DNA of 64,000 nt, taken from assembly GCA_963823945.1 (NCBI GenBank), contig CAWGNK010000005.1, positions 310,001 through 374,000 on the forward strand, written 5' to 3'. Below, piece by piece: positions 20,712 through 28,912 of this stretch (position 1 is the stretch's first letter; each line of letters begins with the position of its first letter). The DNA comes from Bog-793 sp963823945 (GTDB taxonomy: Bacteria > Actinomycetota > Acidimicrobiia > Acidimicrobiales > Bog-793). Made by a program: the position numbers and the translations under genes. The notes under the pieces are model-generated. The model did not search any database, was not told where the DNA came from, and was given only the letters and a program-made list of their open reading frames with translations.

Positions 20712-21000
20712 CGAAACCGAAGTGACGGTCCCCGAGCCCGGGGCGTCGAGACCGAACCGGCGCAAGGAGCGCGAGGGCACCGTGATCTCCCACTCGACAG
20801 ACAAGACGGCGGTCGTGTCGGTCGTCGAACGCGTCCGCCACGCGAAGTACGCCAAGACGGTCCAGCGCTCGAAGCGGCTCTACGTGCACGACGAGGAGAA
20901 CACGGCCGGCGTGGGCGACAGGGTGCGCGTCGTCGAGACGCGCCCGCTGTCGAAGCTGAAGCGCTGGCGGCTCGTCGAGATCGTGGAGCGTGCGCGGTGA
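20704..21000 (+). CDS. rpsQ: 30S ribosomal protein S17
   Basis: The 98-residue OB-fold protein binds 16S rRNA early in assembly. The core runs from EGTVISHSTDKTAVV to PLSKLKRWRLVEIVE. The GTG at 20704 adds about 20 Pro/Glu-rich residues before the core. It has AGGAGGAG just upstream and overlaps rpmC. The end overlaps the rplN start by four bases. Confidence 0.95.
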   Translation: MADETEVTVPEPGASRPNRRKEREGTVISHSTDKTAVVSVVERVRHAKYAKTVQRSKRLYVHDEENTAGVGDRVRVVETRPLSKLKRWRLVEIVERAR

Positions 21001-21365
21001 TCCAGCAGGAGTCGCGACTGAAAGTCGCCGACAATTCCGGGGCCAAAGAGGTCCTCTGCATCAAGGTGCTCGGGGGCTCCCGCCGCCGGTACGCGTCCAT
21101 CGGCGACGTCTTCATCGCGACGGTGAAAGACGCCGTCCCCGGTGCCGCGGTGAAGAAGGGCGAGGTCGTCCGCTGCGTCGTCGTGCGGACGAAGAAGGAG
21201 CGCCGCCGGCCCGACGGCAGCTACATCAGGTTCGACGAGAACGCCGCAGTGCTCATCAACGAGCAGCAGCAGCCGAGGGGCACCCGCATCTTCGGCCCGG
21301 TCGGCCGCGAACTGCGCGACAAGCGGTTCATGCGGATCGTTTCCCTCGCGCCGGAGGTGATCTAG
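20997..21365 (+). CDS. rplN: 50S ribosomal protein L14
   Basis: The 122-residue L14 forms an intersubunit bridge with 16S rRNA helix 14. MIQQESRLKVADNSGAKE at the N terminus and GTRIFGPVGRELR near the C terminus are diagnostic. The GTG start overlaps the rpsQ stop (GTGA). rplX starts on the base after the stop. Confidence 0.97.
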   Translation: MIQQESRLKVADNSGAKEVLCIKVLGGSRRRYASIGDVFIATVKDAVPGAAVKKGEVVRCVVVRTKKERRRPDGSYIRFDENAAVLINEQQQPRGTRIFGPVGRELRDKRFMRIVSLAPEVI

Positions 21366-21671
21366 ATGAAGATCCACAAGGGCGACGAGGTCCAGGTCCT
21401 GTCCGGCAAGCACCGGGGCAAGACGGGCGAGGTGATCCGCGCGATCCCCGAGAAGCGCCAGGTCGTCGTCTCCGGGGTCAACGTCTCGAAGCGTTCCCAG
21501 CGCGCCCAGCGGGCGACGCTGCAGGCCGGGATCATCGACAAGGACATGCCGTTGCCGGTCGCCGTCGTCGCGCTGATCTGCGCCAAGGACGGCCCGACGA
21601 GGGCCCGCTACGAGATCGCCAAGGACGGCACGAAGTCCAGGGTCTGCGCGAAGTGCGGGGCCCGGCTGTGA
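21366..21671 (+). CDS. rplX: 50S ribosomal protein L24
   Basis: The 101-residue L24 is an assembly initiator at the tunnel exit. The N-terminal KOW motif is visible in IHKGDEVQVLSGKHRGKTGE. Two cysteines near the end (CAKCGA) suggest the short zinc-like finger seen in some L24 proteins. The ATG directly abuts the rplN stop. The end overlaps the rplE GTG. Confidence 0.96.
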   Translation: MKIHKGDEVQVLSGKHRGKTGEVIRAIPEKRQVVVSGVNVSKRSQRAQRATLQAGIIDKDMPLPVAVVALICAKDGPTRARYEIAKDGTKSRVCAKCGARL

Positions 21672-22240
21672 GCCCGGAGACGGCCGTGGCCGAGCGTCCC
21701 CGGCTGAAGGTCCGCTTCGAGAGCGAGATCCGCGACCGGCTGAAGACCGAGCTCGGCCTCGCCAACGTGATGGAGGTGCCCCGCCTCACCAAGATCGTCG
21801 TCAACATCGGCGTCGGCAAGGCGACCCAGCAGCAGTCGCTGCTCGAGGGAGCGGCGCGCGACCTCGGCACGATCACCGGCCAGCGGCCGATCATCACCCG
21901 GGCGCGCAAGTCGATCTCGGCGTTCAAACTGCGCGAGGGGAACTCGATCGGCACGATGGTGACCTTGCGCGGCGACCGGATGTGGGAGTTCTTCGATCGC
22001 CTCATCAGCCTGGCGATCCCGCGGATCCGGGACTTCCGGGGCTTGCCCCCCCGTTCGTTCGACGGGCACGGCAACTACACGCTCGGGGTCTCGGAGCAGC
22101 TCATCTTCCCGGAGATCGACTACGACAAGGTCGACGCGACCCGTGGGATGGACATCACGATCGTGACGACGGCCCGCACCGACGCCGAGGGGCGGGCGCT
22201 GCTCGACGCCTTCGGCTTCCCGTTCAGACGCGAAGGGTAA
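21668..22240 (+). CDS. rplE: 50S ribosomal protein L5
   Basis: The 190-residue L5 binds 5S rRNA and contacts the P-site tRNA. KIVVNIGVGKA, the ITRARKSISAFKLREG stretch and GMDITIVTTA are family marks. I chose the GTG at 21668, which overlaps the rplX stop (GTGA). A second in-frame GTG at 21686 would remove six residues and cannot be excluded. rpsN follows after ten bases. Confidence 0.94.
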   Translation: MSPETAVAERPRLKVRFESEIRDRLKTELGLANVMEVPRLTKIVVNIGVGKATQQQSLLEGAARDLGTITGQRPIITRARKSISAFKLREGNSIGTMVTLRGDRMWEFFDRLISLAIPRIRDFRGLPPRSFDGHGNYTLGVSEQLIFPEIDYDKVDATRGMDITIVTTARTDAEGRALLDAFGFPFRREG

Positions 22241-22250
22241 TAGGCGGATC

Positions 22251-22436
22251 ATGGCAAAGAAGGCACTCGTCGAGAAGCAGCAGCACAAGCCGAAGTTCAA
22301 GGTCCGCGGGTACACGCGCTGCCGTCGTTGCGGGCGGCCGCGGTCGGTCTACCGACGCTTCGGGCTGTGCCGGATCTGCCTGCGAGAGCTCGTACATGCA
22401 GGAGAAGTGCCCGGTGTGACGAAGGCAAGCTGGTGA
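22251..22436 (+). CDS. rpsN: 30S ribosomal protein S14, zinc-binding (type Z) form
   Basis: The 61-residue protein is the short S14 form with a zinc ribbon formed by Cys24, Cys27, Cys40 and Cys43 (TRCRRCGRP and GLCRIC). Many bacteria also keep a zinc-free copy for zinc starvation, which is not in this window. It sits between rplE and rpsH as in other Actinomycetota. Its ATG is ten bases after rplE. Confidence 0.96.
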   Translation: MAKKALVEKQQHKPKFKVRGYTRCRRCGRPRSVYRRFGLCRICLRELVHAGEVPGVTKASW

Positions 22437-22452
22437 CGGGAGGGCATCGCCG

Positions 22453-22857
22453 ATGACCATGACGGATCCCATCGCCGACATGCTGACCCGTGTCCGCAAC
22501 GCCAACGTTGCGATGCACGACACCGTCCGCATGCCCGGTTCGAAGCTGAAGATGTCGCTCGCCTCGATCCTCGAGCGCGAGGGCTACATCGCGGGCTTCT
22601 CGACGACCGTGGACGAATCGCGTCCGGGGACGGTCCTCGAGATCCAGATGAAGTACACCAACGACCGCGCCCGCGCGATCGCCGGGCTGAAAAGGGTCTC
22701 GTCGCCGGGGCTGCGTGTCTACGCGCGTGCCGACCACCTGCCCCGGGTGCTCGGCGGCCTCGGCGTCGCGGTGCTCTCGACGAGCCAGGGTCTGCTCACG
22801 GACCGCGAGGCGCGCCAGGCCAAGGTCGGCGGCGAGGTGCTCTGCTATGTCTGGTGA
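22453..22857 (+). CDS. rpsH: 30S ribosomal protein S8
   Basis: The 134-residue S8 binds the central domain of 16S rRNA and represses the spc operon in E. coli. DPIADMLTRVRNAN is the N-terminal signature, and VLSTSQGLLTDREARQAKVGGEVLCYVW is the typical C-terminal region. The ATG at 22453 has GGGAGGG 8 bases upstream. Starting at the ATG at 22459 instead would remove two residues. Confidence 0.96.
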   Translation: MTMTDPIADMLTRVRNANVAMHDTVRMPGSKLKMSLASILEREGYIAGFSTTVDESRPGTVLEIQMKYTNDRARAIAGLKRVSSPGLRVYARADHLPRVLGGLGVAVLSTSQGLLTDREARQAKVGGEVLCYVW

Positions 22858-22890
22858 GACGGCCGGCACGATGAATCCGGGGGTCCGCTG

Positions 22891-23433
22891 ATGTCGCGGG
22901 TCGGGAAGGTGCCGATCCAGGTGCCGGCGGGCGTCGAGGTGGCGATCGCCGACGACCGGATCGCCGTGCGCGGCCCGAAGGGCTCGCTCGAGCGGGTGAT
23001 CCCGGCCAGGATCACGGTGCGCGAGGAGAACGGCTCGACGCTTCTCGTCGAGCGGCCGAACGACGAGCGGATGAGCCGGGCCCTGCACGGCCTGACCCGC
23101 ACGCTGATCGCCAACATGATCGTCGGGGTCACCGAGGGGTTCTCCAAGAACCTCGAGATCGTCGGCATCGGCTACCGGGCCGTCGCCAAGGGGCCCGAGC
23201 AGCTGGAGCTGGCGCTCGGCTTCTCGCACCCGGTCGTCATCGACGCGCCCGAGGGCATCACCTTCGAGGTCCCGGCCCCCACCCGGATCACCGTGCGCGG
23301 CATCGACAAGGAACGGGTCGGACAGGTCGCCGCCGACATCCGCAAGCTGCGCAAGCCCGAACCGTACAAGGGCAAGGGCGTGCGCTACGCGGGTGAGACG
23401 GTGCCGCACAAGGCTGGAAAGGCTGGGAAGTAG
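22891..23433 (+). CDS. rplF: 50S ribosomal protein L6
   Basis: The 180-residue protein has two similar domains near the factor-binding site. SRVGKVPIQVPAGV at the start, GFSKNLEIVGIGYRA in the middle and EPYKGKGVRYAGE near the end are all conserved. The spacer after rpsH is 33 bases. rplR starts two bases after the stop. Confidence 0.97.
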   Translation: MSRVGKVPIQVPAGVEVAIADDRIAVRGPKGSLERVIPARITVREENGSTLLVERPNDERMSRALHGLTRTLIANMIVGVTEGFSKNLEIVGIGYRAVAKGPEQLELALGFSHPVVIDAPEGITFEVPAPTRITVRGIDKERVGQVAADIRKLRKPEPYKGKGVRYAGETVPHKAGKAGK

Positions 23434-23435
23434 CG

Positions 23436-23798
23436 ATGGCGGACACGAAACGCGTCCACGTGTTGCGTCGTCGCCGCCACGCGCGGTTGCGCCGCAAGGT
23501 GGTGGGCACGGCCGAGCGGCCGCGACTGGCCGTCTTCCGTTCCAACCGCCACATCGTCGCCCAGGTGATCGACGACGCCGCGGGGCGCACCATCGTCGCG
23601 GCCTCGACCCTCGAGGCGAGCCTGCGGCAGCAACCGACCGGCAACGTCGCCGCTGCCGCCGAGGTCGGCCGGATCGTGGCCGAACGGGCGCGCGCGGCCG
23701 GTGTCGCCAAGGTCGTCTTCGACCGGGGCGGGTCCCGGTACCACGGTCGCATCGCGGCACTCGCCGAGGCGGCCCGGCACGCTGGATTGGAGTTCTAG
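23436..23798 (+). CDS. rplR: 50S ribosomal protein L18
   Basis: The 120-residue protein binds 5S rRNA together with L5. GTAERPRLAVFRSNRHI and the C-terminal FDRGGSRYHGRIAALAEAAR are signatures. The ATG lies two bases after rplF and the stop abuts the rpsE ATG. Confidence 0.97.
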   Translation: MADTKRVHVLRRRRHARLRRKVVGTAERPRLAVFRSNRHIVAQVIDDAAGRTIVAASTLEASLRQQPTGNVAAAAEVGRIVAERARAAGVAKVVFDRGGSRYHGRIAALAEAARHAGLEF

Positions 23799-24350
23799 AT
23801 GCCCCCAGAGTCCCAGTACGAGGAGCGGACGATCCGGGTGAACCGGGTCGCCAAGGTCGTCCAGGGCGGGCGGCGCTTCTCGTTCACCGCCCTCATGGTC
23901 GTGGGCGACGGCGACGGCCGGGTCGGCCTCGGCTACGGCAAGGCCAAAGAGGCCGGTCTCGCCGTGCAGAAGGGGATCGAGGACGCGAAGAAGAACCTCT
24001 TCGACGTGCCGCTCGCCGGCTCGACGATCATCCACCCGGTGATCGGCTCCGCCGGGGCCGGCCGGATGCTGCTGAAGCCGGCGGCGCCCGGCACCGGGGT
24101 CATCGCCGGTGGCGCGGCGCGCGCCATCTTCGAGATGGCGGGGGTGCGCGACGTCGTCGCCAAGTCGCTCGGCACCTCGAACGCGATCAACGTCGCCCAT
24201 GCGACGATCGCCGGTCTGAAGGCGCTCCGCCGCCCCGACGAGGTGGCGCGGCTGCGGGGCAAGAGCCCCGAGGAGGTCACCCCGGCGGGCGTGCTGCGCG
24301 CCTACAACGAGCGCAAGCGCGCCTCGACCGTCGTCGGAGGGACGCGCTGA
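23799..24350 (+). CDS. rpsE: 30S ribosomal protein S5
   Basis: The 183-residue S5 helps proofreading and mRNA unwinding at the entry channel. The N-terminal double-stranded RNA-binding domain contains VVGDGDGRVGLGYGKAKE, and GGAARAIFEMAGVRDVVAKS follows. Length and order are normal. The ATG follows the rplR stop with no gap; rpmD begins one base after the stop. Confidence 0.97.
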   Translation: MPPESQYEERTIRVNRVAKVVQGGRRFSFTALMVVGDGDGRVGLGYGKAKEAGLAVQKGIEDAKKNLFDVPLAGSTIIHPVIGSAGAGRMLLKPAAPGTGVIAGGAARAIFEMAGVRDVVAKSLGTSNAINVAHATIAGLKALRRPDEVARLRGKSPEEVTPAGVLRAYNERKRASTVVGGTR

Positions 24351-24351
24351 G

Positions 24352-24612
24352 ATGGCACCGCGCCCAACCCCCCCGGCCGAGCTGACGGTCACCCAGGTCC
24401 GTTCGGCGATCGGCACGAAGCCGAAGCACCGCGCGACGCTGCGTGCTCTCGGATTGCGCGGCATCGGGCAGTCCAACGTGCTGGCCGACCGCCCGGAGAT
24501 CCGTGGCATGCTGGCCCGCGTGTCACACCTCGTGAGCGTGGCTGAGCACGCGCCGGCCCAACCGGCCGGCCCCGGCGCGCAGGGCGCGCCAGACAAGGCG
24601 GAGGGGCGATGA
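24352..24612 (+). CDS. rpmD: 50S ribosomal protein L30 with short C-terminal extension
   Basis: The core contains VTQVRSAIGTKPKHRATLRALGL, typical of L30. The protein is 86 residues, compared with about 60 in most bacteria. The extra C-terminal part is Ala/Pro/Gly-rich. It lies between rpsE and rplO, and its end overlaps rplO by four bases (ATGA). Confidence 0.93.
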   Translation: MAPRPTPPAELTVTQVRSAIGTKPKHRATLRALGLRGIGQSNVLADRPEIRGMLARVSHLVSVAEHAPAQPAGPGAQGAPDKAEGR

Positions 24613-25097
24613 GGCTCGACGATCTCGGCCCGGCCCCGGGCGCTCGACGGCCGCGCCGGCGCGTCGGCCGGGGGACCGGTGGCAAGGGCGGCAAGACCGC
24701 GGGGCGCGGCACCAAGGGCCAGCTGGCGCGCAACACCGTCAACCCGGGCTTCGAGGGCGGCCAGCTGCCGCTCACCCAGCGGATCCCGAAGCTGCGCGGC
24801 TTCCAGAACCCGTTCCGCGTCGAGTACAACGTCGTCAACCTCGACGACCTGGACAAGCTCGGCCTCGATTCGGTCACCCCGGAGGTGCTGCGCTCCACCG
24901 GGGTCGTCCACGCCAAGGGCCTCGTGAAGGTGCTCGGGCGCGGCACGGTCTCCCGGGCCATCGCCGTCGAGGCCCACGCCTTCTCGAAGTCCGCCGCCCG
25001 TGCCATCACCTCGGCGGGCGGGTCCGCGACCGTCGTGCCCTCGCCGCACGGGGACCGGCGGCCCCCTGTCCGGGGCAACGCACTCGCGAACCGCTAG
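24609..25097 (+). CDS. rplO: 50S ribosomal protein L15
   Basis: The 162-residue L15 is a late assembly protein with a long N-terminal arm. GRGTGGKGGKTAGRGTKGQ and FEGGQLPLTQRIPKLRGF are typical. The ATG overlaps the rpmD stop. A 74-base gap separates it from secY; no clear promoter is visible there apart from a TAGGGT hexamer without a -35. Confidence 0.96.
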   Translation: MRLDDLGPAPGARRPRRRVGRGTGGKGGKTAGRGTKGQLARNTVNPGFEGGQLPLTQRIPKLRGFQNPFRVEYNVVNLDDLDKLGLDSVTPEVLRSTGVVHAKGLVKVLGRGTVSRAIAVEAHAFSKSAARAITSAGGSATVVPSPHGDRRPPVRGNALANR

Positions 25098-25171
25098 GCA
25101 GGCGACGGGAGCGTGGTGGGCGAGACGGTAGGGTCGGGGGCGCGCCTTCGAGCCGGTGAACGGGAGGGATC

Positions 25172-26455
25172 GTGCTCTCGAGCCTGAAGAACATCGTCCG
25201 GGTCGCCGACCTCCGGAACAAGGTCCTGTTCACGCTGCTGGTGATCGCGATCTACCAGCTGGGTGCCAACATCCCGGTGCCGGGGGTGAACCTCGCCAAC
25301 ATCGAGAAGATCACGAACGCCTCGAAGGGCTCCGGGATCCTCGGGTTCCTGAACCTGTTCTCCGGCGGTGCGCTCGCCCGGGCCGCCGTCCTCGGCCTCG
25401 GGATCATGCCGTACATCACCTCGTCGATCATCATCCAGCTGCTGACGACGGTGATCCCGAAGTTCACCGAGTGGCGCGACCAGGGGGCCGTCGGGCAGCG
25501 CAAGCTGACCCAGGCGACCCGCTACCTGACCGTCTCGCTCGCCCTGATGCAGTCGTCCGGGCTCGTGTTCCTGCTGCACTCCGGCCAGCTCACCGGGACC
25601 GGCGTGAGGCTGATCACGACGTTCACGCCCCCCCGGGTGCTCTTCATCATCTTGACCTTCACCGCCGGGACGGCGTTCGTCATGTGGCTCGGTGAGCTCA
25701 TCACCCAGCGCGGCATCGGCCAGGGGATGTCGATCATCATCTTCGCCAACGTCGTCGCCACCCTGCCCCTCGACGTCGACCTCATCAAGGCCGACAAGTC
25801 CTGGGGGGGTCTCGTCATCATCGGCCTCGTCTGCGTCGCGCTCCTCGTGGCGATCGTGTTCATGGAGCTCGGCCAGCGCCGGATCCCGGTGACGTTCGCC
25901 CGCCGCGTCCAGGGGCGCCGCATGTACGGGGGCCAGAGCACCTACATCCCGCTGAAGGTCAACCAGGCCGGCGTGATCCCGATCATCTTCGCGTCGTCGC
26001 TTCTGTACATCCCGGTGCTCGTCGCGACGGTGCTCCCGTGGGCGGGGGTGCGCGCCTGGATCCAGGCGAACCTCGTCAACCCGACCGGCGGCGTGTACCT
26101 GTTCCTCTACGGCCTGTTCATCGTGGCCTTCACGTTCTTTTACGTGCAGGTGAGCTTCGACCCGGTCCAGCAGGCGGACCAGATCCGCAAGCAAGGCGGC
26201 TACATCCCCGGGATCCGGCCGGGGCCGCCGACCGAGAACTACCTGTCCAAGATCCTCAACCGCATCACCCTGCCGGGGTCGCTCTTCCTCGCCTTCGTGG
26301 CGCTCACGCCCTCGGCGATCCTCGCCGCCTGGCACGTCATCGGCATCCCGTTCTTCGGGACGACGCTGCTCATCAGCGTCGGCGTGGCGTTGCAGACGAA
26401 CCAGCAGATCAACAGCCAGCTGACGATGCGTAACTACGAGGGCTACCTCACGTGA
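25172..26455 (+). CDS. secY: Protein translocase subunit SecY
   Basis: The 427-residue membrane protein is the channel of the Sec translocon. Ten hydrophobic segments can be counted. The N terminus KNIVRVADLRNKVLFTLLVI, the plug region after TM1, and YNEQNINSQ-like QTNQQINSQLTMRNYEGYL at the end match the family. The GTG start at 25172 has GGGAGGG upstream. The end overlaps the adk GTG by four bases, the usual secY-adk-map order. Confidence 0.97.
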   Translation: MLSSLKNIVRVADLRNKVLFTLLVIAIYQLGANIPVPGVNLANIEKITNASKGSGILGFLNLFSGGALARAAVLGLGIMPYITSSIIIQLLTTVIPKFTEWRDQGAVGQRKLTQATRYLTVSLALMQSSGLVFLLHSGQLTGTGVRLITTFTPPRVLFIILTFTAGTAFVMWLGELITQRGIGQGMSIIIFANVVATLPLDVDLIKADKSWGGLVIIGLVCVALLVAIVFMELGQRRIPVTFARRVQGRRMYGGQSTYIPLKVNQAGVIPIIFASSLLYIPVLVATVLPWAGVRAWIQANLVNPTGGVYLFLYGLFIVAFTFFYVQVSFDPVQQADQIRKQGGYIPGIRPGPPTENYLSKILNRITLPGSLFLAFVALTPSAILAAWHVIGIPFFGTTLLISVGVALQTNQQINSQLTMRNYEGYLT

Positions 26456-27132
26456 CCGAGCGGGCCGTGCGCCTCATCGTGCTGGGCAAGCAGGGTTCGG
26501 GCAAGGGCACGCAGTGCGTGCGGGTCGCGGCGCACTACGGGATCCCGCACATCTCGACCGGTGACATGCTGCGCGCCGCCGTGAGTTCCGGCAGCGACCT
26601 CGGGGCCCGGGTGCGGGCCACGATGGAGGCGGGCGAGCTCGTCTCGGACGACATCATCCTCGAGGTGATCAGAGCGCGCCTCGCCGAGCCCGACGCCGCC
26701 GGCCACGGGTTCGTCTTCGACGGCTTCCCGCGCACGCCCGCCCAGGCGGACCGGCTCGACGAGGTCCTCGCGCCGGCGGCGATCGACGCCGTCGCCAGCC
26801 TCGAGATCCCCACCGAGGTCGTCGTGGCGCGGATCGCACAGCGGCGCACCTGCGCCGGCTGCGGCCGGGTCTACTCGGTCACGTCCCCGCCCCAGGTCCA
26901 GTGGGTCTGCGACGCCTGTGGCGGCGAGGTCGTCCAGCGGGCGGACGACACCGAGGAGGCCGTCGCCCGGCGCCTCGCCCTCTACGACGCCCAGACGGCC
27001 CCGCTCACCGCCCGCTACCGCGCTGCCGGCGTGCTCGTTCCGGTCGACGCGACCGGCACGGTCGACGAGGTCGCCGCCCGTCTCGTCGCCGCCGTCGACA
27101 CCCGCCTGGCGGCGGGTGAGGTCGGGGCGTGA
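26452..27132 (+). CDS. adk: Adenylate kinase (zinc LID type)
   Basis: The 226-residue enzyme converts ATP and AMP to two ADP in the cytoplasm. The P-loop GKQGSGKGT lies at residues 12-20. DGFPRTPAQAD is the AMP-site motif. The LID carries Cys134, Cys137, Cys153 and Cys156, the four-cysteine zinc form seen in Gram-positive bacteria. The GTG start overlaps secY, and the stop overlaps map (GTGA). Confidence 0.96.
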   Translation: MTERAVRLIVLGKQGSGKGTQCVRVAAHYGIPHISTGDMLRAAVSSGSDLGARVRATMEAGELVSDDIILEVIRARLAEPDAAGHGFVFDGFPRTPAQADRLDEVLAPAAIDAVASLEIPTEVVVARIAQRRTCAGCGRVYSVTSPPQVQWVCDACGGEVVQRADDTEEAVARRLALYDAQTAPLTARYRAAGVLVPVDATGTVDEVAARLVAAVDTRLAAGEVGA

Positions 27133-27869
27133 TCCGAACTTCCCAGGAGCTCGACAAGATGCGCCGGGCCGGGCGTGTCGTCGCCGAGATCATGGAGGCG
27201 ACTCGCCGCGCCATCCGCCCCGGGGTCACGACGGGCGAGCTCGATGCCGTCGCGCGCGGTGTGCTCGACGGCCGCGGGGCACGCTCGAACTTCCTCAACT
27301 ACCACGGCTTCCCGGCCGTGATCTGCACCTCGCCGAACTCGATGATCGTCCACGGGATCCCGGGTGACTACGTCCTCGCGGAGGGCGACATCCTCTCGAT
27401 CGACTGCGGCGCGATCGTCGAGGGCTACCACGGCGACGCCGCCTACACCGCCCCCGTCGGCGAGGTCACGGCGCTCGCCACCCGCCTGATGGAGGTGACG
27501 GAGCGCTCGCTGTGGGCCGGTGTCGACGTGATGCAGCCCGGCAACCGGCTGCACGAGATCGGCCGGGCGGTGCAGGCGGTGGCCGAGGCGGCGGGGTTCT
27601 CGGTCGTGCGCAAGTACGTCGGCCACGCCATCGGGACGGAGATGCACGAGGAGCCGGCGGTGCCGAACTACTGGCCGGGCGACCCCGGGCCGAAGCTGAA
27701 GGCGGGCAACGTGTTCGCCGTCGAGCCGATGGTCAACGTCGGGGGCCCCGACACCGTCGAGCTCGCCGACGGCTGGAGCGTCGTGACGGCCGACGGGAGC
27801 CTTTCGGCGCACTTCGAGCACACGATCGCCATCACCGACGACGGTCCCGAGGTGCTGACGCGCCCGTGA
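27129..27869 (+). CDS. map: Methionine aminopeptidase, type I
   Basis: The 246-residue metalloenzyme removes the initiator methionine from new proteins. The metal ligands are recognisable in SIDCG, GDAAYT, GHAIGTEMHE, VEPM and FEHTIAI. The GTG start overlaps the adk stop. The infA promoter overlaps its stop codon. Confidence 0.96.
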   Translation: MIRTSQELDKMRRAGRVVAEIMEATRRAIRPGVTTGELDAVARGVLDGRGARSNFLNYHGFPAVICTSPNSMIVHGIPGDYVLAEGDILSIDCGAIVEGYHGDAAYTAPVGEVTALATRLMEVTERSLWAGVDVMQPGNRLHEIGRAVQAVAEAAGFSVVRKYVGHAIGTEMHEEPAVPNYWPGDPGPKLKAGNVFAVEPMVNVGGPDTVELADGWSVVTADGSLSAHFEHTIAITDDGPEVLTRP

Positions 27870-27895
27870 CCGGTGAGGCCTTGAGGTGCTAAAAT
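27866..27895 (+). promoter_or_regulatory. infA operon promoter (GTGACC-N18-TAAAAT)
   Basis: GTGACC at 27866-27871 overlaps the map stop codon, and TAAAAT at 27890-27895 follows after 18 bases. This predicts a leader of about 200 bases before infA. A second possible start site is TGC-CAGAAT at 27953-27961, an extended -10 type. A ccgccg/cggcgg hairpin lies at 28030-28047. Confidence 0.6.
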
Positions 27896-28101
27896 CCCTG
27901 ATGTTTCGGGTCGACCGGCTCGTGGTGTGGTTGCCGCGGGCCGGTATTCACATGCCAGAATGCATCTCTTGTGGCCCCCCGGCCGCAGGTCACGCGGACG
28001 GTTGGGGCACTCCCGTCATCCGTCGTGGACCGCCGATTCTGCGGCGGGGTGCGGGTTGCGTGTGAACCGGGGCCATCGCAAGTTGTGTCGAGGAGGTTGA
28101 C

Positions 28102-28326
28102 CTGCCGAAGCCGAAGGAAGACGCGATCGTGCTCGAGGGCACGGTTGTCGAACCGTTGCCGAACGCGATGTTCCGAGTCGAGCTCGAGAACGGTCACAAG
28201 GTGCTCGCCCACAGTTCGGGCAAGATGCGCATGCACCGCATCCGCATCCTCCCCGGCGACCGGGTGCAGGTCGAGATCACGCCGTACGACTTGTCGCGGG
28301 GCCGGATCACCTATCGGTACAAGTAG
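28102..28326 (+). CDS. infA: Translation initiation factor IF-1, apparent CTG start
   Basis: IF-1 is an OB-fold protein that blocks the A site during initiation. The core EGTVVEPLPNAMFRVELENG to RGRITYRYK is unmistakable. The first standard start codon in frame is GTG at 28129, which gives only 65 residues and removes the conserved first strand. A CTG at 28102 lies five bases after a perfect AGGAGG and gives 74 residues (MPKPKEDAIVLEG...), matching the family length and N terminus. The frame is closed by TGA at 28063 with no ATG, GTG or TTG between. I therefore call CTG the start. rpmJ follows 45 bases later. Confidence 0.88.
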   Translation: MPKPKEDAIVLEGTVVEPLPNAMFRVELENGHKVLAHSSGKMRMHRIRILPGDRVQVEITPYDLSRGRITYRYK

Positions 28327-28371
28327 GCACGAGTTGAGTTCCACGAAAACCACGACCCAGGGGATGGGGCA

Positions 28372-28485
28372 GTGAAGGTACGTCCGAGCGTCAAAGCGAT
28401 CTGCGACAAGTGCAAGGTCATCCGCAGGCACGGCCGCGTCATCGTGATCTGCGACAACCCGCGCCACAAGCAGCGGCAGGGCTGA
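28372..28485 (+). CDS. rpmJ: 50S ribosomal protein L36, zinc form
   Basis: This 37-residue gene starts at GTG 28372, after GGGGATGGGG. The zinc site is Cys11, Cys14, Cys27 and His32 (ICDKCK and ICDNPRHKQRQG). L36 stabilises 23S rRNA helices near the factor-binding site. It lies between infA and rpsM, the standard position, and rpsM starts three bases after the stop. Confidence 0.97.
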   Translation: MKVRPSVKAICDKCKVIRRHGRVIVICDNPRHKQRQG

Positions 28486-28488
28486 GGC

Positions 28489-28869
28489 ATGGCGCGCATC
28501 TCCGGTGTCGACATCCCGCGCGAGAAGCGTCTCGAGATTTCGCTCACCTACATCTACGGCATCGGGCGCACGACCGCCCAGCAGATCTGCACCGCCGCCG
28601 ACCTCAACGTCGACACGAGGGTGCGCGACCTCACCGAGGAGGAGGTCGCCCGGATCCGCAACTACGTCGACGCCAACCTGAAAGTCGAGGGCGACCTGCG
28701 GCGTGACGTCGCCCAGGACATCAAGCGCAAGATGGAGATCGGCTCGTACCAGGGTGTCCGCCACCGCCGGGGACTGCCGGTGCGGGGCCAGCGCACCCAC
28801 ACGAACGCCCGCACCCGCAAGGGCCCGAAGAAGACCGTCGCCGGCAAGAAGAAGGTCCGCAAGCACTGA
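28489..28869 (+). CDS. rpsM: 30S ribosomal protein S13
   Basis: The 126-residue S13 sits at the top of the 30S head and contacts the P-site tRNA and the 50S subunit. ARISGVDIPREKR at the N terminus and RGLPVRGQRTHTNARTRKGP near the C terminus are signatures. The ATG is three bases after rpmJ. Confidence 0.97.
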   Translation: MARISGVDIPREKRLEISLTYIYGIGRTTAQQICTAADLNVDTRVRDLTEEEVARIRNYVDANLKVEGDLRRDVAQDIKRKMEIGSYQGVRHRRGLPVRGQRTHTNARTRKGPKKTVAGKKKVRKH

Positions 28870-28912
28870 TGCGTACAACCCGTTCCGCCAGTTCCTCCGG
28901 AGGCCGAGCCTG

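Noticed and set aside
28129..28326. infA starting at GTG 28129
   Set aside because: It removes nine conserved N-terminal residues and has no ribosome site; the CTG at 28102 has a perfect AGGAGG.
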